Of a stretch of DNA of 64,000 nucleotides, positions 1 through 9,937 are shown in pieces. The stretch is from Actinophytocola sp035995025 (GTDB lineage Bacteria > Actinomycetota > Actinomycetes > Mycobacteriales > Pseudonocardiaceae). The notes beneath the pieces were generated by a model. That model saw only the letters and a list, made by a program, of their open reading frames with translations, was not told the DNA's origin and made no database searches. The stretch's first letter is position 1. Every line of letters begins with the position of its first letter. The position numbers and the translations under genes were made by a program. The stretch is taken from the NCBI GenBank assembly GCA_035995025.1, contig DASYKY010000113.1:1-64000 (forward strand), given 5' to 3'.

Positions 1-2
1 TG

Positions 3-1130
3 CTTCCCGGTCTGATCGACGCGCACGTGCACCTCGTTCCCGGCGCCCTCGCGCAATCGTTGACCTTCGGCGTTACCACCGTTCTCGACATGTTCAGCAA
101 ACCCGACCTGGTGGCCAGGGCCAAGGAGCAGGCCGGCTCCCTTCCGGACGTGGCCGATGTGCGTTCCTCGGGTGTCGGTGCCACCGCGCCCGGCGGGCAC
201 CCGTCGATGATGTACGCCCCGTTCCCGACGTTGACCGCCGCCGGCCAGGCCGAGCAGTTCGTCGCGGAACGGATCGCGGCGGGCTCGGACTATCTGAAGA
301 TCATCTCTGGCGCCGGGGGTCGATGGCCGTCGCTGGACTCCGAGACCATCAAGGCACTGGTCACCGCAGCGCACGCCCGCGGCTTGGTCGTTGTCGCTCA
401 CGTGAGCTCGACGGCCGGTGTCGAGGAGGTCGTGTCCGCTGGTGTCGACGTGGTGGCCCACGTCCCCGCGGACGCCGAGCTGGACGAGGCCCTGGTCGAA
501 CGCATGGCCGAGACCGGAATCGTGGTCGGTCCGACGCTGGCCACCATCGAGAACACCCTCGGTGAAGCGGGTGGCGCAGCATTGGTAGAGGACCCGCGGC
601 TCGCTGAGGCGCTCGGGGACGCCTGGGCACGCCGGTTGACCTCGGGTGCCTCGGGACTGCGTGGCCGGGAAATGCCGCCCTACTCGCGCGCCGAGGACAA
701 CGTGCGGCGACTGGCCGAGGCGGGGGTCACTCTGCTGGCGGGCACCGACGCCCCGAACCCGGGGACCGTGTTCGGCGCAAGCCTGCACCGGGAGCTGGAA
801 CTCCTTGTCCGGTGCGGCATCAGCCCGGCGCAGGCCCTGGCCGCTGCCACAACCGAACCGGCACGAGCGTTCGGCCTCGCCGACCGAGGACGTGTCGCGG
901 CCGGGCAGCGCGCGGACCTGGTCCTCGTGTCCGGTAACCCGTTGACGGACATCACCGCAACACGCGCGATTGAGCGGATATGGCGCGCGGGCGCAGCCTG
1001 CGATCGACGCGCCTTCGTCGCGAGCGCTGCCGAAGCTGAGCAGCTTGACGCTTTCGACGCCCAGGTCGCCAAGGTCGTGGCAGCCGTGCGCGAACGCTGG
1101 TCCAACTTCGACCCGAGGACGGCCCCCTGA
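3..1130 (+). CDS. Amidohydrolase family protein (5' end outside window)
   Basis: The reading frame is open from base 3 and starts upstream of the window. The first visible residues, LPGLIDAHVHL, carry the HxH metal-binding motif of the amidohydrolase superfamily (imidazolonepropionase/prolidase-like branch). Further family landmarks follow: a lysine in YLKIISG, histidines in VVAHVSS and VVAHVPA, and the late Asp in LAGTDAPNPG. The C-terminus (GRVAAGQRADLVLVSGNPL) is the usual return to the small beta domain. It probably hydrolyses a cyclic amide or peptide-like substrate in the cytoplasm; the substrate cannot be told. The TGA at 1128-1130 ends the gene. Confidence 0.85.
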   Translation, partial: LPGLIDAHVHLVPGALAQSLTFGVTTVLDMFSKPDLVARAKEQAGSLPDVADVRSSGVGATAPGGHPSMMYAPFPTLTAAGQAEQFVAERIAAGSDYLKIISGAGGRWPSLDSETIKALVTAAHARGLVVVAHVSSTAGVEEVVSAGVDVVAHVPADAELDEALVERMAETGIVVGPTLATIENTLGEAGGAALVEDPRLAEALGDAWARRLTSGASGLRGREMPPYSRAEDNVRRLAEAGVTLLAGTDAPNPGTVFGASLHRELELLVRCGISPAQALAAATTEPARAFGLADRGRVAAGQRADLVLVSGNPLTDITATRAIERIWRAGAACDRRAFVASAAEAEQLDAFDAQVAKVVAAVRERWSNFDPRTAP

Positions 1131-1535
1131 ACGCGGGTCCCGTAGCTGCCTGCCGGCTCGCAGGTCACCAACATCGGGCGGGCGTTGCGGCCGGGGGCGC
1201 GGCTGGTGTGGCAGGCCGACGACCGCCAGGAGTGGTCGAGTGCGATCCGGCAGGAACTGACCGGTGGCCGGATGGCGCCAGAGCGTCAACAAAAGTCGGT
1301 CGTCGCAGTACCGACGTGGCCGGGCATGCTGATCGCCAGTCGCTGGACTCGGACGGCGTCGTGCCGGACGTGACGGGGTGGGACGCCAGCAGCGCGATCG
1401 CCGCGGTCCAGGCTGCCGGCTTCGTCGCTCAGACCGCTCCGGGGGACCGTCGACCGCGGGCCTCCCTATGAACCGTTTTCACCCTGGCCTGGAAGTGTTG
1501 GTGGGTAAGGGTTGCGGGCCGGGCCGGAGGAGCGG
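1131..1535 (+). pseudogene. Intergenic stretch with methyltransferase and PASTA-like remnants
   Basis: No intact gene is present in these 405 bases. On the plus strand, bases 1161-1272 read as part of a class I SAM methyltransferase (TNIGRALRPGARLVWQ followed by EWSSAIRQEL), a common post-motif-III segment. Bases 1361-1440 read VPDVTGWDASSAIAAVQAAGF, which has the spacing of the first half of a PASTA repeat. The two pieces are in different frames and lack starts, so they look like debris of two unrelated genes. The identification is by pattern only. Confidence 0.5.
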
Positions 1536-1967
1536 TCAGGCCGGGGCGGGAACGCCTTCGAGGATGATCACCGGAAATACCCGGTCGGTGTTCTGCTCGT
1601 AGGCAGAGGTACCGTCGGAGACCATGCGGTAGAGGCGGTCGCGTTCCTCGCCGGTTGTTACGACGGCCCGGGCCTGATGGGAGCTGTCGCCGAGCTCGAC
1701 CGTCACGGTTGGGTTGGCTCGCAGGTTGTGGAACCAGGCCGGATGCTTGGGGGCGCCCGCCTTGGAGCCGACCACGAACACGCGGCCCTTGTCGTCAACC
1801 CCGAAGCCGAGCGGCACGGTCGCCTGCCGTCCTGTGCGCACCCCGGTCGTGGTCAGCAGCAGGATCGGGAACGGCGGTTGGCTGACCGTGCCGTGCTTGG
1901 CGCGGAATTCGCTGATGACGCCTTGGTTGTAGGTCCGGAACTCCTCGTCAGCTGGCACGGCAGGCAT
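1536..1967 (-). CDS. Nitroreductase/deazaflavin (F420H2)-dependent oxidoreductase, DDN family
   Basis: This 143-residue protein has the DDN-family layout: a short N-terminal helix, then LLLTTTGVRTGRQATVPLGF, then HPAWFHNLRANPTVTVELG, the signature around the F420-binding split-barrel. Members reduce nitro compounds, quinones or enones with F420H2. The ATG at 1967 is chosen because an AGGGAG site lies just upstream and the family normally begins about 25 residues before the TTTG segment; the frame runs open further upstream without similarity. It follows the sigma-factor gene on the same strand with a 50-base gap, so co-transcription is possible. Confidence 0.85.
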   Translation of the reverse strand: MPAVPADEEFRTYNQGVISEFRAKHGTVSQPPFPILLLTTTGVRTGRQATVPLGFGVDDKGRVFVVGSKAGAPKHPAWFHNLRANPTVTVELGDSSHQARAVVTTGEERDRLYRMVSDGTSAYEQNTDRVFPVIILEGVPAPA

Positions 1968-2017
1968 GGCTCTCCCTGGTTCTTGATGACATTCAGACCG
2001 CGCTTCGGCGGCGTGGC

Positions 2018-3001
<984 letters not shown>

Positions 3002-3351
3002 CACCATGTCCTCGCCATTACCCGACACCTCGATCATGACGGCCCAGAGGCTTGAGCTCCGGCCTCACCAGTCAGCCGTCCAGCGGGTCGCCTCGTCGCC
3101 CTCCCAGCATCTCCTGACCACTCCGAGCTGTTCACTCGACATCGTGGTTCCCGAGAACGCCTCGGTAGTGCAGACCGCCCGTGCCCACGAAAGGAATCGG
3201 TCTGGACGCAGGTCTTTCGGCTCGAGGTGGGTAGAACAGGTCAGGCCCTAAACACCGACGCGGCCTTGCGGTGCTTCGTCTGGCACCACGTAGTCGATCG
3301 CGAGGCCGCCGTTCAGGAGTTGCGCCAGGTCGTCAAGCCGCGCGTGCGGCC
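3002..3351. other. Intergenic region with no clear gene
   Basis: This 350-base stretch separates the sigma-factor start from the stop of the phosphotransferase gene. A short minus-strand frame at 3248-3340 reads RLDDLAQLLNGGLAIDYVV and could be the tail of a lost protein, but it has no start and I do not recognise it. No convincing hairpin or promoter was seen. Confidence 0.4.
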
Positions 3352-4098
3352 TCACAGGCGGGATCTCAGCACGTCGACCTCGCAGCCTGGCGAGGATGGG
3401 TCGAAGCCGTGCTCGACCAGCCAGCGGATCACCAGCAGGCTTCGCAACGACCACCACGCGCGGATCACGTCGAGGTCGACGTCGGTGCCGTAGCCGGCGA
3501 CGACGTCGCCGAGGCGCTCCTCGTGTCCGAGCGTCAAGGTGGCGAGGTCGTACAGGGCATCGCCCTGGGCCGCCTCGGACCAGTCGATCACGCCGGTGAT
3601 CTCGTCACCGTCGATGAACACGTGGGTGATTTGCAGGTCGCCATGCGCGAATACCGGTGTCCACGGGCGGAGCGCGGTCTCGGCAACCTGGCGGTTGCGC
3701 GTGACCAGGTCGGTGGGAAGGACGCCGTTCGTGATGAGCCACTCGCATTCGTCGTCGAGGTGCGATGCGATCTCGTCGGGGCTCCGGCCGGGCCATGGTG
3801 GCAGCGGCGCGGCGTGCAGCATCCGTATGGCGGCACCCGCCGCGGCCCATGCCGCCGACGACGCGGTCGACGGCTCGCCGAGGCGGCCGAGTGCGGTGCC
3901 TGGGACGGCGGCGAGCGCGAGCACGGGCGGCTTGCGCCACAGGACCTCCGGAGTCGGGATCGGCGCCATGGCCATCGCCGCGACCTCGACCTCGGTGCGC
4001 GTCTGATCAGTGTCGATCTTCAGGAACACGTCGCCGACGCGCAGCGTCGCGCGCTCGTTATGGGCGACGACGACCTCGACCTCCTCCACGTCGGCCAT
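3352..4098 (-). CDS. Phosphotransferase, aminoglycoside/choline kinase-like
   Basis: This is an APH-type kinase of about 248 residues. The catalytic loop is seen in FAHGDLQITHVFIDG (HGDxxxxH, with Q in place of the common N). The metal-binding DWSE follows in GVIDWSEAAQGDALYDLA. The C-terminus PGCEVDVLRSRL is characteristic of a large actinobacterial phosphotransferase subfamily. An ATG at 4098 is taken as start; a GTG at 4116 in the same frame is possible, and neither has a strong ribosome site. Such proteins phosphorylate small hydroxylated molecules; the substrate, including whether any antibiotic is modified, is unknown. Confidence 0.8.
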   Translation of the reverse strand: MADVEEVEVVVAHNERATLRVGDVFLKIDTDQTRTEVEVAAMAMAPIPTPEVLWRKPPVLALAAVPGTALGRLGEPSTASSAAWAAAGAAIRMLHAAPLPPWPGRSPDEIASHLDDECEWLITNGVLPTDLVTRNRQVAETALRPWTPVFAHGDLQITHVFIDGDEITGVIDWSEAAQGDALYDLATLTLGHEERLGDVVAGYGTDVDLDVIRAWWSLRSLLVIRWLVEHGFDPSSPGCEVDVLRSRL

Positions 4099-4209
4099 TA
4101 TCGCGGGGATGACCACCGACGTCGCCGGGTTTATCGCGTGCCGGCTGCGCGGCTGAACGCGTCCCGCTGCCCGGCGGCCTCGTCCAAGGTTTCGAGGCCT
4201 GTGCCTTGG

Positions 4210-4599
4210 CTACGGGGAGACGAGGTGCTGGCCGCCGTCGATGTCGTAGGTCGCGCCGGTGAGTGCGGTGTTGGTCATGAGGTGCACGGCGAGGGCGGCG
4301 ACGTCGGCCGGGCCGACCACGCGGCCGATCGGCAGCGTGGCGCGCAGCTCGGCGCGCCGCGCGCCGAGCTGGTCGCCGAGCAGGGACGCCGACGGGGGAG
4401 TGTCGACGAACCCGGCGGCGATCAGGTTGATGCGGACCGGAGCGATCTCGATCGCGAGGCTGGCCGTGAGGGCAGGCAGTGCCACCGTCATCGCGGACAT
4501 GAGCCCGACTCCCGCCTTCGGGTTGCGGCCCGCGGTGCCGCCCATGAACAGCAGCGTGCCGGGCGGCGTCGATCCTGTGGGAAGCGAGGTCGACCGCAT
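4210..4599 (-). CDS. Short SDR-like protein lacking the catalytic Tyr-Lys and N-terminal half
   Basis: Only 129 residues are encoded, about half an SDR. The second half is recognisable (GTLLFMGGTAGRNP, then RINLIAAGFVDTPPSAS, then GATYDIDGGQ). The segment that should carry YxxxK reads GLMSAMTVALPALTASLA, so both catalytic residues are absent. A subgroup of actinobacterial SDR-like proteins shares this loss, so that change may be ancestral, but here the NAD-binding TGxxxGxG half is also missing. The first residues up to about base 4563 do not match the family and mark the truncation joint. It is probably a pseudogene; it lies directly downstream of the monooxygenase gene. Confidence 0.6.
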   Translation of the reverse strand: MRSTSLPTGSTPPGTLLFMGGTAGRNPKAGVGLMSAMTVALPALTASLAIEIAPVRINLIAAGFVDTPPSASLLGDQLGARRAELRATLPIGRVVGPADVAALAVHLMTNTALTGATYDIDGGQHLVSP

Positions 4600-4680
4600 C
4601 GAGGAGGATCCCTTGCGGCGCCAGGCGATCCGGCAACGGGTTTCGGCCCCGCCCGGCTTACCGGCCGGAGTCCCGGTACC

Positions 4681-6225
4681 TCAGCTCGCCGCGGACGCCG
4701 CGACCGGAACGGAGGCTCGGCGGCTGGGAGCCTGCGCCGGGGTGAACCGGAAGTCGGCCGGATCGACCTTGCGGGTGCGCAGCCGGTAACGCCAGCTGAA
4801 CCCTGGCCAGAGTGCCCGGTTGACCCTGTCGCCGTCCAGAAACCAGGTGTCGCAGCCGGTGCTCCAGACTCCGCGAACCAGCCTGCGCTGGATGTCGGCC
4901 TGGAACCGGTGCTGCGCGCCGCGGGTGACCTCGATGGCGTCCGCCTTCGCACGTTCGGTGTATCGAATGGCCTGGGCGATGTAGCGGATCTGAGACTCGA
5001 TCATGAAGACCGTGGAGTTGTGGCCGACGGTGGTGTTGGGGCCGAGGAGGAAGAACAGGTTCGGGTACCCGGCAGTGGTGATGCCGAGATGGGTCTCGTT
5101 CCCGGTGGCGCGCCACTGGCCGGCCAGGTCACGACCATCCCGGCCGGTGATGTGGAGCCGGTGGAAGGCGTCGGTGACGTGGAACCCGGTGCCGAAGATG
5201 ATCGCGTCGACCTGTCGGTCGACCCCGTCGGTGTCGACCACGTGGTCCGGGCCGATCTCGGTGATCCAGTCGGTGACCAGCTCCACGTTGTCGCGGCACA
5301 GCGCGGGGTAGAAGTCGTCGGACATCACCACCCGCTTGCAACCCAGCTTGTAGTTCGGCGTCAGCTTGGCGCGCAGCGCCGGATCGGAGATCGACTTGTG
5401 CATGTGCCGGGTGGCGATCGCCTGCCCGCCGCTGATCAGGACGGGAAGCCAGTTGAACGGGATGGCTCGCGACTCGAGGAGCCAGTAGAGCAGGGTGCGG
5501 TAGGCCCGCTGGAGGCCCGGCACCCAGCGCAGGGCGGTGCGCAACCACCTCGGGGTCGGCGCCTCGGTCTTGGGCAGGACCCACGCCGGGGTGCGCTGGA
5601 ACAGGTGCAACTCGGCGACCGTCTCGGCGATCTTCGGAACGAACTGCACGGCGCTGGACCCGGTGCCGATCACCGCCACCCGCTTGCCCTTGAGGTCGAA
5701 GTCGTGGTTCCACCGTGCGGAGTGGAACACCGCACCCGTGAATCGGTCCAGCCCGGGCAGTCGGGGGATGTGGGGGAGGTGCAGGGAGCCGATACCGGTC
5801 ACCAGGAACTGGGCGACATAGACCTGCCCGGTGCTGGTGCTCACGTGCCAGCGCCGCTCGTCGGCGTCCCACCGTGCCGAGGTCATCTCGACGCCGAACC
5901 GGATGGAGTCGCGTAGCCGGTACTTGTCCGCGATCCGGTTCAGGTAGTCCAGGATCTCCTGCTGCGGGGGATAGGTGTGCGTCCAGTCCGAATTCTGCTC
6001 GAAGGAGTACGAGTACACATACGACGGGATGTCGCAGCCGCAGCCGGGGTAGGTGTTGCTCCGCCAGGTGCCGCCGAGATCGTCGGCCTTCTCCAGGACC
6101 ACGAAGTCGGTTCGACCGTCCTTTCGGAACTGGATGGCCATGCCCAGACCGGAGAATCCGGCGCCGATCACCACGGTTCCGATCTCGATCCCGCCGGTAT
6201 CCGTCCGCTCGCCCATGCGCCTCAA
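4681..6225 (-). CDS. Flavin-containing monooxygenase, Baeyer-Villiger type
   Basis: The 514-residue protein has two Rossmann motifs: the FAD-binding GAGFSG at residues 21-26 and the NADPH-binding GTGSSA near 187-192. Between them sits the class B monooxygenase fingerprint FTGAVFHSARW (162-172, FxGxxxHxxxW). GGTWRSNTYPGCGCDIPS and the late FGTGFHVTD segment complete the family pattern. Such enzymes insert oxygen next to ketones or oxidise N or S atoms. It stands alone between the truncated SDR and the FUSC gene. The start at 6225 is plausible, but an ATG four codons downstream (6216) is also possible. Confidence 0.9.
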   Translation of the reverse strand: MRRMGERTDTGGIEIGTVVIGAGFSGLGMAIQFRKDGRTDFVVLEKADDLGGTWRSNTYPGCGCDIPSYVYSYSFEQNSDWTHTYPPQQEILDYLNRIADKYRLRDSIRFGVEMTSARWDADERRWHVSTSTGQVYVAQFLVTGIGSLHLPHIPRLPGLDRFTGAVFHSARWNHDFDLKGKRVAVIGTGSSAVQFVPKIAETVAELHLFQRTPAWVLPKTEAPTPRWLRTALRWVPGLQRAYRTLLYWLLESRAIPFNWLPVLISGGQAIATRHMHKSISDPALRAKLTPNYKLGCKRVVMSDDFYPALCRDNVELVTDWITEIGPDHVVDTDGVDRQVDAIIFGTGFHVTDAFHRLHITGRDGRDLAGQWRATGNETHLGITTAGYPNLFFLLGPNTTVGHNSTVFMIESQIRYIAQAIRYTERAKADAIEVTRGAQHRFQADIQRRLVRGVWSTGCDTWFLDGDRVNRALWPGFSWRYRLRTRKVDPADFRFTPAQAPSRRASVPVAASAAS

Positions 6226-6329
6226 CCCTTGTCGTCGGTGCAGCCCGAGCCGAACTTATGTCCAGTGGGTAACTCTCTGGTTGAGCCGGCTTGGTCGTGG
6301 AAGCTCGTCGACGTCCACGGTCGTGACGT

Positions 6330-8654
6330 TCACCGCGGCCGGGCGCGGGGCGTTGTGGCGGACGTCGGGACGGGCGCTGGGACGGGCGCTGGGGCGAGCG
6401 CCTGTTCGAGGCGGTCGAGGTCGTCGGCCAGCGCGTGCAGCCAGCTCCACCCGTCGACGATCCGCAGCGCCGCCTCCTGTGCCCCGGACAGTGTCGGGGT
6501 GCCTGACTCGTCGAGCCGCCGGCCCAGGGCGGCGCCCGCGCCGGCGGGAGGGGGGTCGCCCGCGGCGATCGCGCCGGCCGCGGTCGCGTAGCCGGCGCCG
6601 ACCTCACCCGCCGCGGCGTCCAGGGCTCCCGCTGCGTCCGTCGGCGGATACGGCTCGCCGGGGTGGCGAGCCTGCAGCACGGACGCGTAGTCGGCGAGCC
6701 GGTGCACGACCGACAGCACGATCAGCCAGTCCGGGCCGGGGTCGCCGGACGGCTCGGTGCGGAACTGCACGTACGCGTGGTCGAACAGCGCCGCCAGCCG
6801 GTTGAGGTCGGGCGTGGTCCCCGGGGAGACACCACGGGTCAGCCGCGTGACGGTGTCCCGGATGACGCGCGCACCCGCGTGCAGGCCGGCCGCGGCCGCC
6901 CGCCGGACCTCCTCGCCGCCGCCACGGGGCCACACCGCCGCGCCGATGAGCGCGCCGACGAGGCCGCCGACGACCACGTCGGTGAGCCGGACCTCGGCCA
7001 ACCGCCAGCTGGCCGGCGCGACCTGCGCGAACAGCATCGCGACGACGACGGTGAAGCAGGCCTGGCCGGCCGCGACGCCGAACAGGGGGCCCGCCGCGAA
7101 CCCCAGCACCATCACCAGCGGCAACGCCCAGGCCAGGACGTCGACATCGGGACCGACGACGGCGAGCAGGCCGGCCGCGACGAGCGCACCGCCGACCGTT
7201 CCGGCGAAGCCGCGCACGAGGACGGCTCGGTCCGCCACCGCCGAGGTGCGCATGAGGCTCAGCGTCGCCAGCAGGACCCAGAAGCCGTGCGAGAGGTCCA
7301 GCACGCCGGCGACGACCCGGGCGACGGCGAGGCCGACGGCGAGGCGCACTGCGTTCTGCAGGTACACCGAGCGCGGCGTGAGATGCGCGCGGACGCGTTG
7401 CCACACCAGCTCCGCGGGCCGGGCGTGCAGGAACCACAGCTGCTGCGGCGTCGTGGCGGGATCGGGTGCTGGTGCCCTCAGGAAGCCGCCTCCGGCGAGC
7501 ACGGCGGTGCGGGCGCTCTCGGCGACGGCCATCGCCGCGAGCCCGGCCCGCAGTTCCGCCGGGGCGCCCACCTGGTCGGCAAGGTGCCGGCCCCGCTCGG
7601 CGAGGTAGTTCTCCAGCGCGTCGTCGAGGCCGGTGGTGGCGATAGGGGTGGGGCTGCCGGCTCGCAGCGCCACGGCGAGGGCGGCGAAGGCGTCGCCGGA
7701 CGCGGCGACGAGATCGGCGATGCCGGGATGCCTGGTGCGCTGTGAGTCGGTAAGCAGATCGGCGAGGTCGGCCAGGCGGCCCGCGGTCACCCGGGTCGCC
7801 GCGCTGGCGGCGAGCAGCGCGCGGTCGCGGATGCCCGGGCCGAGGGGACGTTGCGCCGGCGGGATGTCCGACAACCGCAACCGGACCACGGCGTCGAGCG
7901 CGGTGCGGCGGGCGGCGAGCTCCGGGCCGGTGGCCACCGCCGGGCTCCGCAGCACCGGTCGCAGCGCCGCCGCGTACGCGGCCACGGCGTCCGCCGCTTC
8001 CAGTAGTCGCTCACCGTGCGGTCGTGGCGCGGCCGCGGGCCAGACCAGCCGGTCGGAGAGGGTGAGCAGCAGGCCGCCCACCAGCAGGCCGACGAGCCGC
8101 TGGTCGAGGGTGTCCGGGGCGAACGGCGGGAAGCACGGCAGCACGTAGAACAGCTGCAACCCGTTGGCCACCCCGGCGACCCGCGGGCCGCCCACTCCCG
8201 CGTAGGCCACGACGAACCCGACGACGAGCATCCCCGCGGCGGCGACGACGGTACTCACCGCCGCCAGGGTTCCCGCCGTGACGAGCACGGCCCCGACGGC
8301 GACCGCGGCGAGGTAGGTCCGTGTCCGCGTCGACGCCGCGCCCTGCACGTCCGACAGCCCCCCGAGCGCGACCGCCGTGAACAGGGCGTACACCGCCGTC
8401 GTCGGATCTCCGACGACGTACCGCAAGGTGTAGAACGCCAGACAGGCCGCGACGGTGACCTGAACGGCCCGGCGTACCGCGGCCCGCCCGCCGTCGTCGA
8501 GCCGCCTGATGCGCCCGACGGTGGCGGCGGTCGACCCTCGGACGCCCGCGGTCACCGCGGCTTCGCCGGTTCCGGCGGCTCGGACCAGCCCTGCGGGCCC
8601 AGCAGCGTCGCCGCGCGGGGCATCGGCGAAGATCCGCTCGTACGCAGCGTGCAT
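6330..8654 (-). CDS. FUSC family membrane protein (aromatic-acid exporter-like)
   Basis: This 774-residue protein contains two sets of hydrophobic helices. The first is around residues 65-205 (AVQVTVAACLAFYTLRYVVGDP, AVALGGLSDVQG, VAVGAVLVTAG); the second is around 435-570 (RLAVGLAVARVVAGVL, HGFWVLLATLSLM, AGPLFGVAAGQACFTVVVAM). Each set is followed by a long soluble region, the FUSC/YccS/AaeB layout. FUSC proteins sit in the inner membrane and some export aromatic acids. The GC-rich code and Ala/Arg-rich linkers are ordinary for this genome. The AraC-type gene is transcribed divergently with a 216-base gap, so it may regulate this transporter. Confidence 0.85.
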   Translation of the reverse strand: MHAAYERIFADAPRGDAAGPAGLVRAAGTGEAAVTAGVRGSTAATVGRIRRLDDGGRAAVRRAVQVTVAACLAFYTLRYVVGDPTTAVYALFTAVALGGLSDVQGAASTRTRTYLAAVAVGAVLVTAGTLAAVSTVVAAAGMLVVGFVVAYAGVGGPRVAGVANGLQLFYVLPCFPPFAPDTLDQRLVGLLVGGLLLTLSDRLVWPAAAPRPHGERLLEAADAVAAYAAALRPVLRSPAVATGPELAARRTALDAVVRLRLSDIPPAQRPLGPGIRDRALLAASAATRVTAGRLADLADLLTDSQRTRHPGIADLVAASGDAFAALAVALRAGSPTPIATTGLDDALENYLAERGRHLADQVGAPAELRAGLAAMAVAESARTAVLAGGGFLRAPAPDPATTPQQLWFLHARPAELVWQRVRAHLTPRSVYLQNAVRLAVGLAVARVVAGVLDLSHGFWVLLATLSLMRTSAVADRAVLVRGFAGTVGGALVAAGLLAVVGPDVDVLAWALPLVMVLGFAAGPLFGVAAGQACFTVVVAMLFAQVAPASWRLAEVRLTDVVVGGLVGALIGAAVWPRGGGEEVRRAAAAGLHAGARVIRDTVTRLTRGVSPGTTPDLNRLAALFDHAYVQFRTEPSGDPGPDWLIVLSVVHRLADYASVLQARHPGEPYPPTDAAGALDAAAGEVGAGYATAAGAIAAGDPPPAGAGAALGRRLDESGTPTLSGAQEAALRIVDGWSWLHALADDLDRLEQALAPAPVPAPVPTSATTPRARPR

Positions 8655-8870
8655 CGCTCACGCATCACGACGATCCACTTTATCCGACCGCGACGGGAGA
8701 AACGCGACGTCGTCGAGCTTTCCCGGTCAGGCGATGCCCCGGTATGAGCACTATTTCGGTGCGTAGCCACACGTTTCGCTCGGCGTCGGCGATATGAACC
8801 ATGCGCAAGAACTCGTCTCTGAGCGGAAGTGTTCGGCGTATGGTTGAGCGTTCGCAGGGGTGGAGTGGCG

Positions 8871-9860
8871 ATGAGCACGTTGATTCGCGTCGATGAGCTG
8901 CCCGCGGCCGACCGTCTCGATTTCGTTCAGGAGATGACGGCTTCGACGTGGGTGCCGATGGAATGCCGCGCCGTGTATCGCACTGACTACGAAGGGGAGT
9001 TCCGCGCCAGCGGGCTGGGAGCGATGCAAGTGGTCGTGATGGACATCATGCCCATTACGGTGCGGCGCACCCCGGTGCTGATCTCCCAGGTCGATCCCGA
9101 CATGCTGAAGATGGTGCTGGTGCGCGGCGGCAACTCCTGTGTGGTGGACCAGGGTGGCCGCCAGGCCCGCCTCAGGGCGGGTGAGTTCGCCGTCTACGAC
9201 ACCCGGCGCCCGTACGAGGTGGCGTGCGGGGCCGACGGGGAGCAGCCGTTGCAGATGATGACCTTCATGTTCCCGCCGTCGATGATGCCGCTGCCGCGCA
9301 ACCGGCTCGGCGGGCTCACTGCCACGCGCTTTCCGGCCACGGCCGGCCTGGGCGATCTGACCTCGCAGTTCCTCCTCCAGCTGGCGCGCAACGTCGATCA
9401 CTACAGCCCGGCGGACGCCGCGCGGTTGTCGGCCGCCGCGCTCGAGGTACTGGCGACGCGGCTGGCGCACGAGCTGGACGCCCGCGACTGGGGCACGCCG
9501 GAGAGCCGCAGGCATGCCCTGCTGACTACCGTTCAGGCCTTCATCCACCAGCACCTGGGCGACCCCGAGCTGTCACCGGCCACGATCGCCGCTGCCCAGC
9601 ACGTCTCTCTTCGTTCCCTGCACCAGCTCTTCCACGACGAGGGGCTGACGGTTTCGGGGTGGATGCGGCGGCGACGTCTGGAGGGCTGCCGCCGCGATCT
9701 CTCCGATCCAGCGCTCGCCTCCCGGCCGGTCGCGGCCATCGCGAGCAGCTGGGGCTTTGCGAGCGCCGCCGATTTCAGCCGGGTCTTCCGAGCCGCGCAC
9801 GGGCTGCCGCCCTCGGAGTACCGCAGGTTCGCACGCGATGTGAACGTCTCTGCGCTGTAG
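8871..9860 (+). CDS. AraC family transcriptional regulator
   Basis: The 329-residue protein has an N-terminal AraC-ligand-binding-like domain (about residues 10-190; the segment LRAGEFAVYDTRRPYEVAC is typical) and a C-terminal pair of helix-turn-helix units. The latter read LSPATIAAAQHVSLRSLHQLF and AIASSWGFASAADFSRVFRAAHG, ending in LPPSEYRR. The ATG at 8871 is chosen because GGGGTGGAG lies six bases upstream. It is divergent from the FUSC gene and is a candidate regulator of it. The effector is unknown. Confidence 0.9.
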   Translation: MSTLIRVDELPAADRLDFVQEMTASTWVPMECRAVYRTDYEGEFRASGLGAMQVVVMDIMPITVRRTPVLISQVDPDMLKMVLVRGGNSCVVDQGGRQARLRAGEFAVYDTRRPYEVACGADGEQPLQMMTFMFPPSMMPLPRNRLGGLTATRFPATAGLGDLTSQFLLQLARNVDHYSPADAARLSAAALEVLATRLAHELDARDWGTPESRRHALLTTVQAFIHQHLGDPELSPATIAAAQHVSLRSLHQLFHDEGLTVSGWMRRRRLEGCRRDLSDPALASRPVAAIASSWGFASAADFSRVFRAAHGLPPSEYRRFARDVNVSAL

Positions 9861-9937
9861 CCCAACGACAACCCGGGCCCCGCCGCCGACGCTGTGCCGT
9901 AAGGCAGAAGACGTACGGCACAGACAGGGGCACCGAG

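Noticed and set aside
3248..3457. 69-codon minus frame after the phosphotransferase
   Set aside because: Most of it overlaps the phosphotransferase C-terminus, which ends naturally in PGCEVDVLRSRL, and the rest has no recognisable similarity.
3271..5916. An 881-codon open frame on the plus strand
   Set aside because: It runs antisense to the phosphotransferase, SDR and monooxygenase genes, has Arg/Val/Gly-biased composition without motifs, and is a GC-driven shadow.
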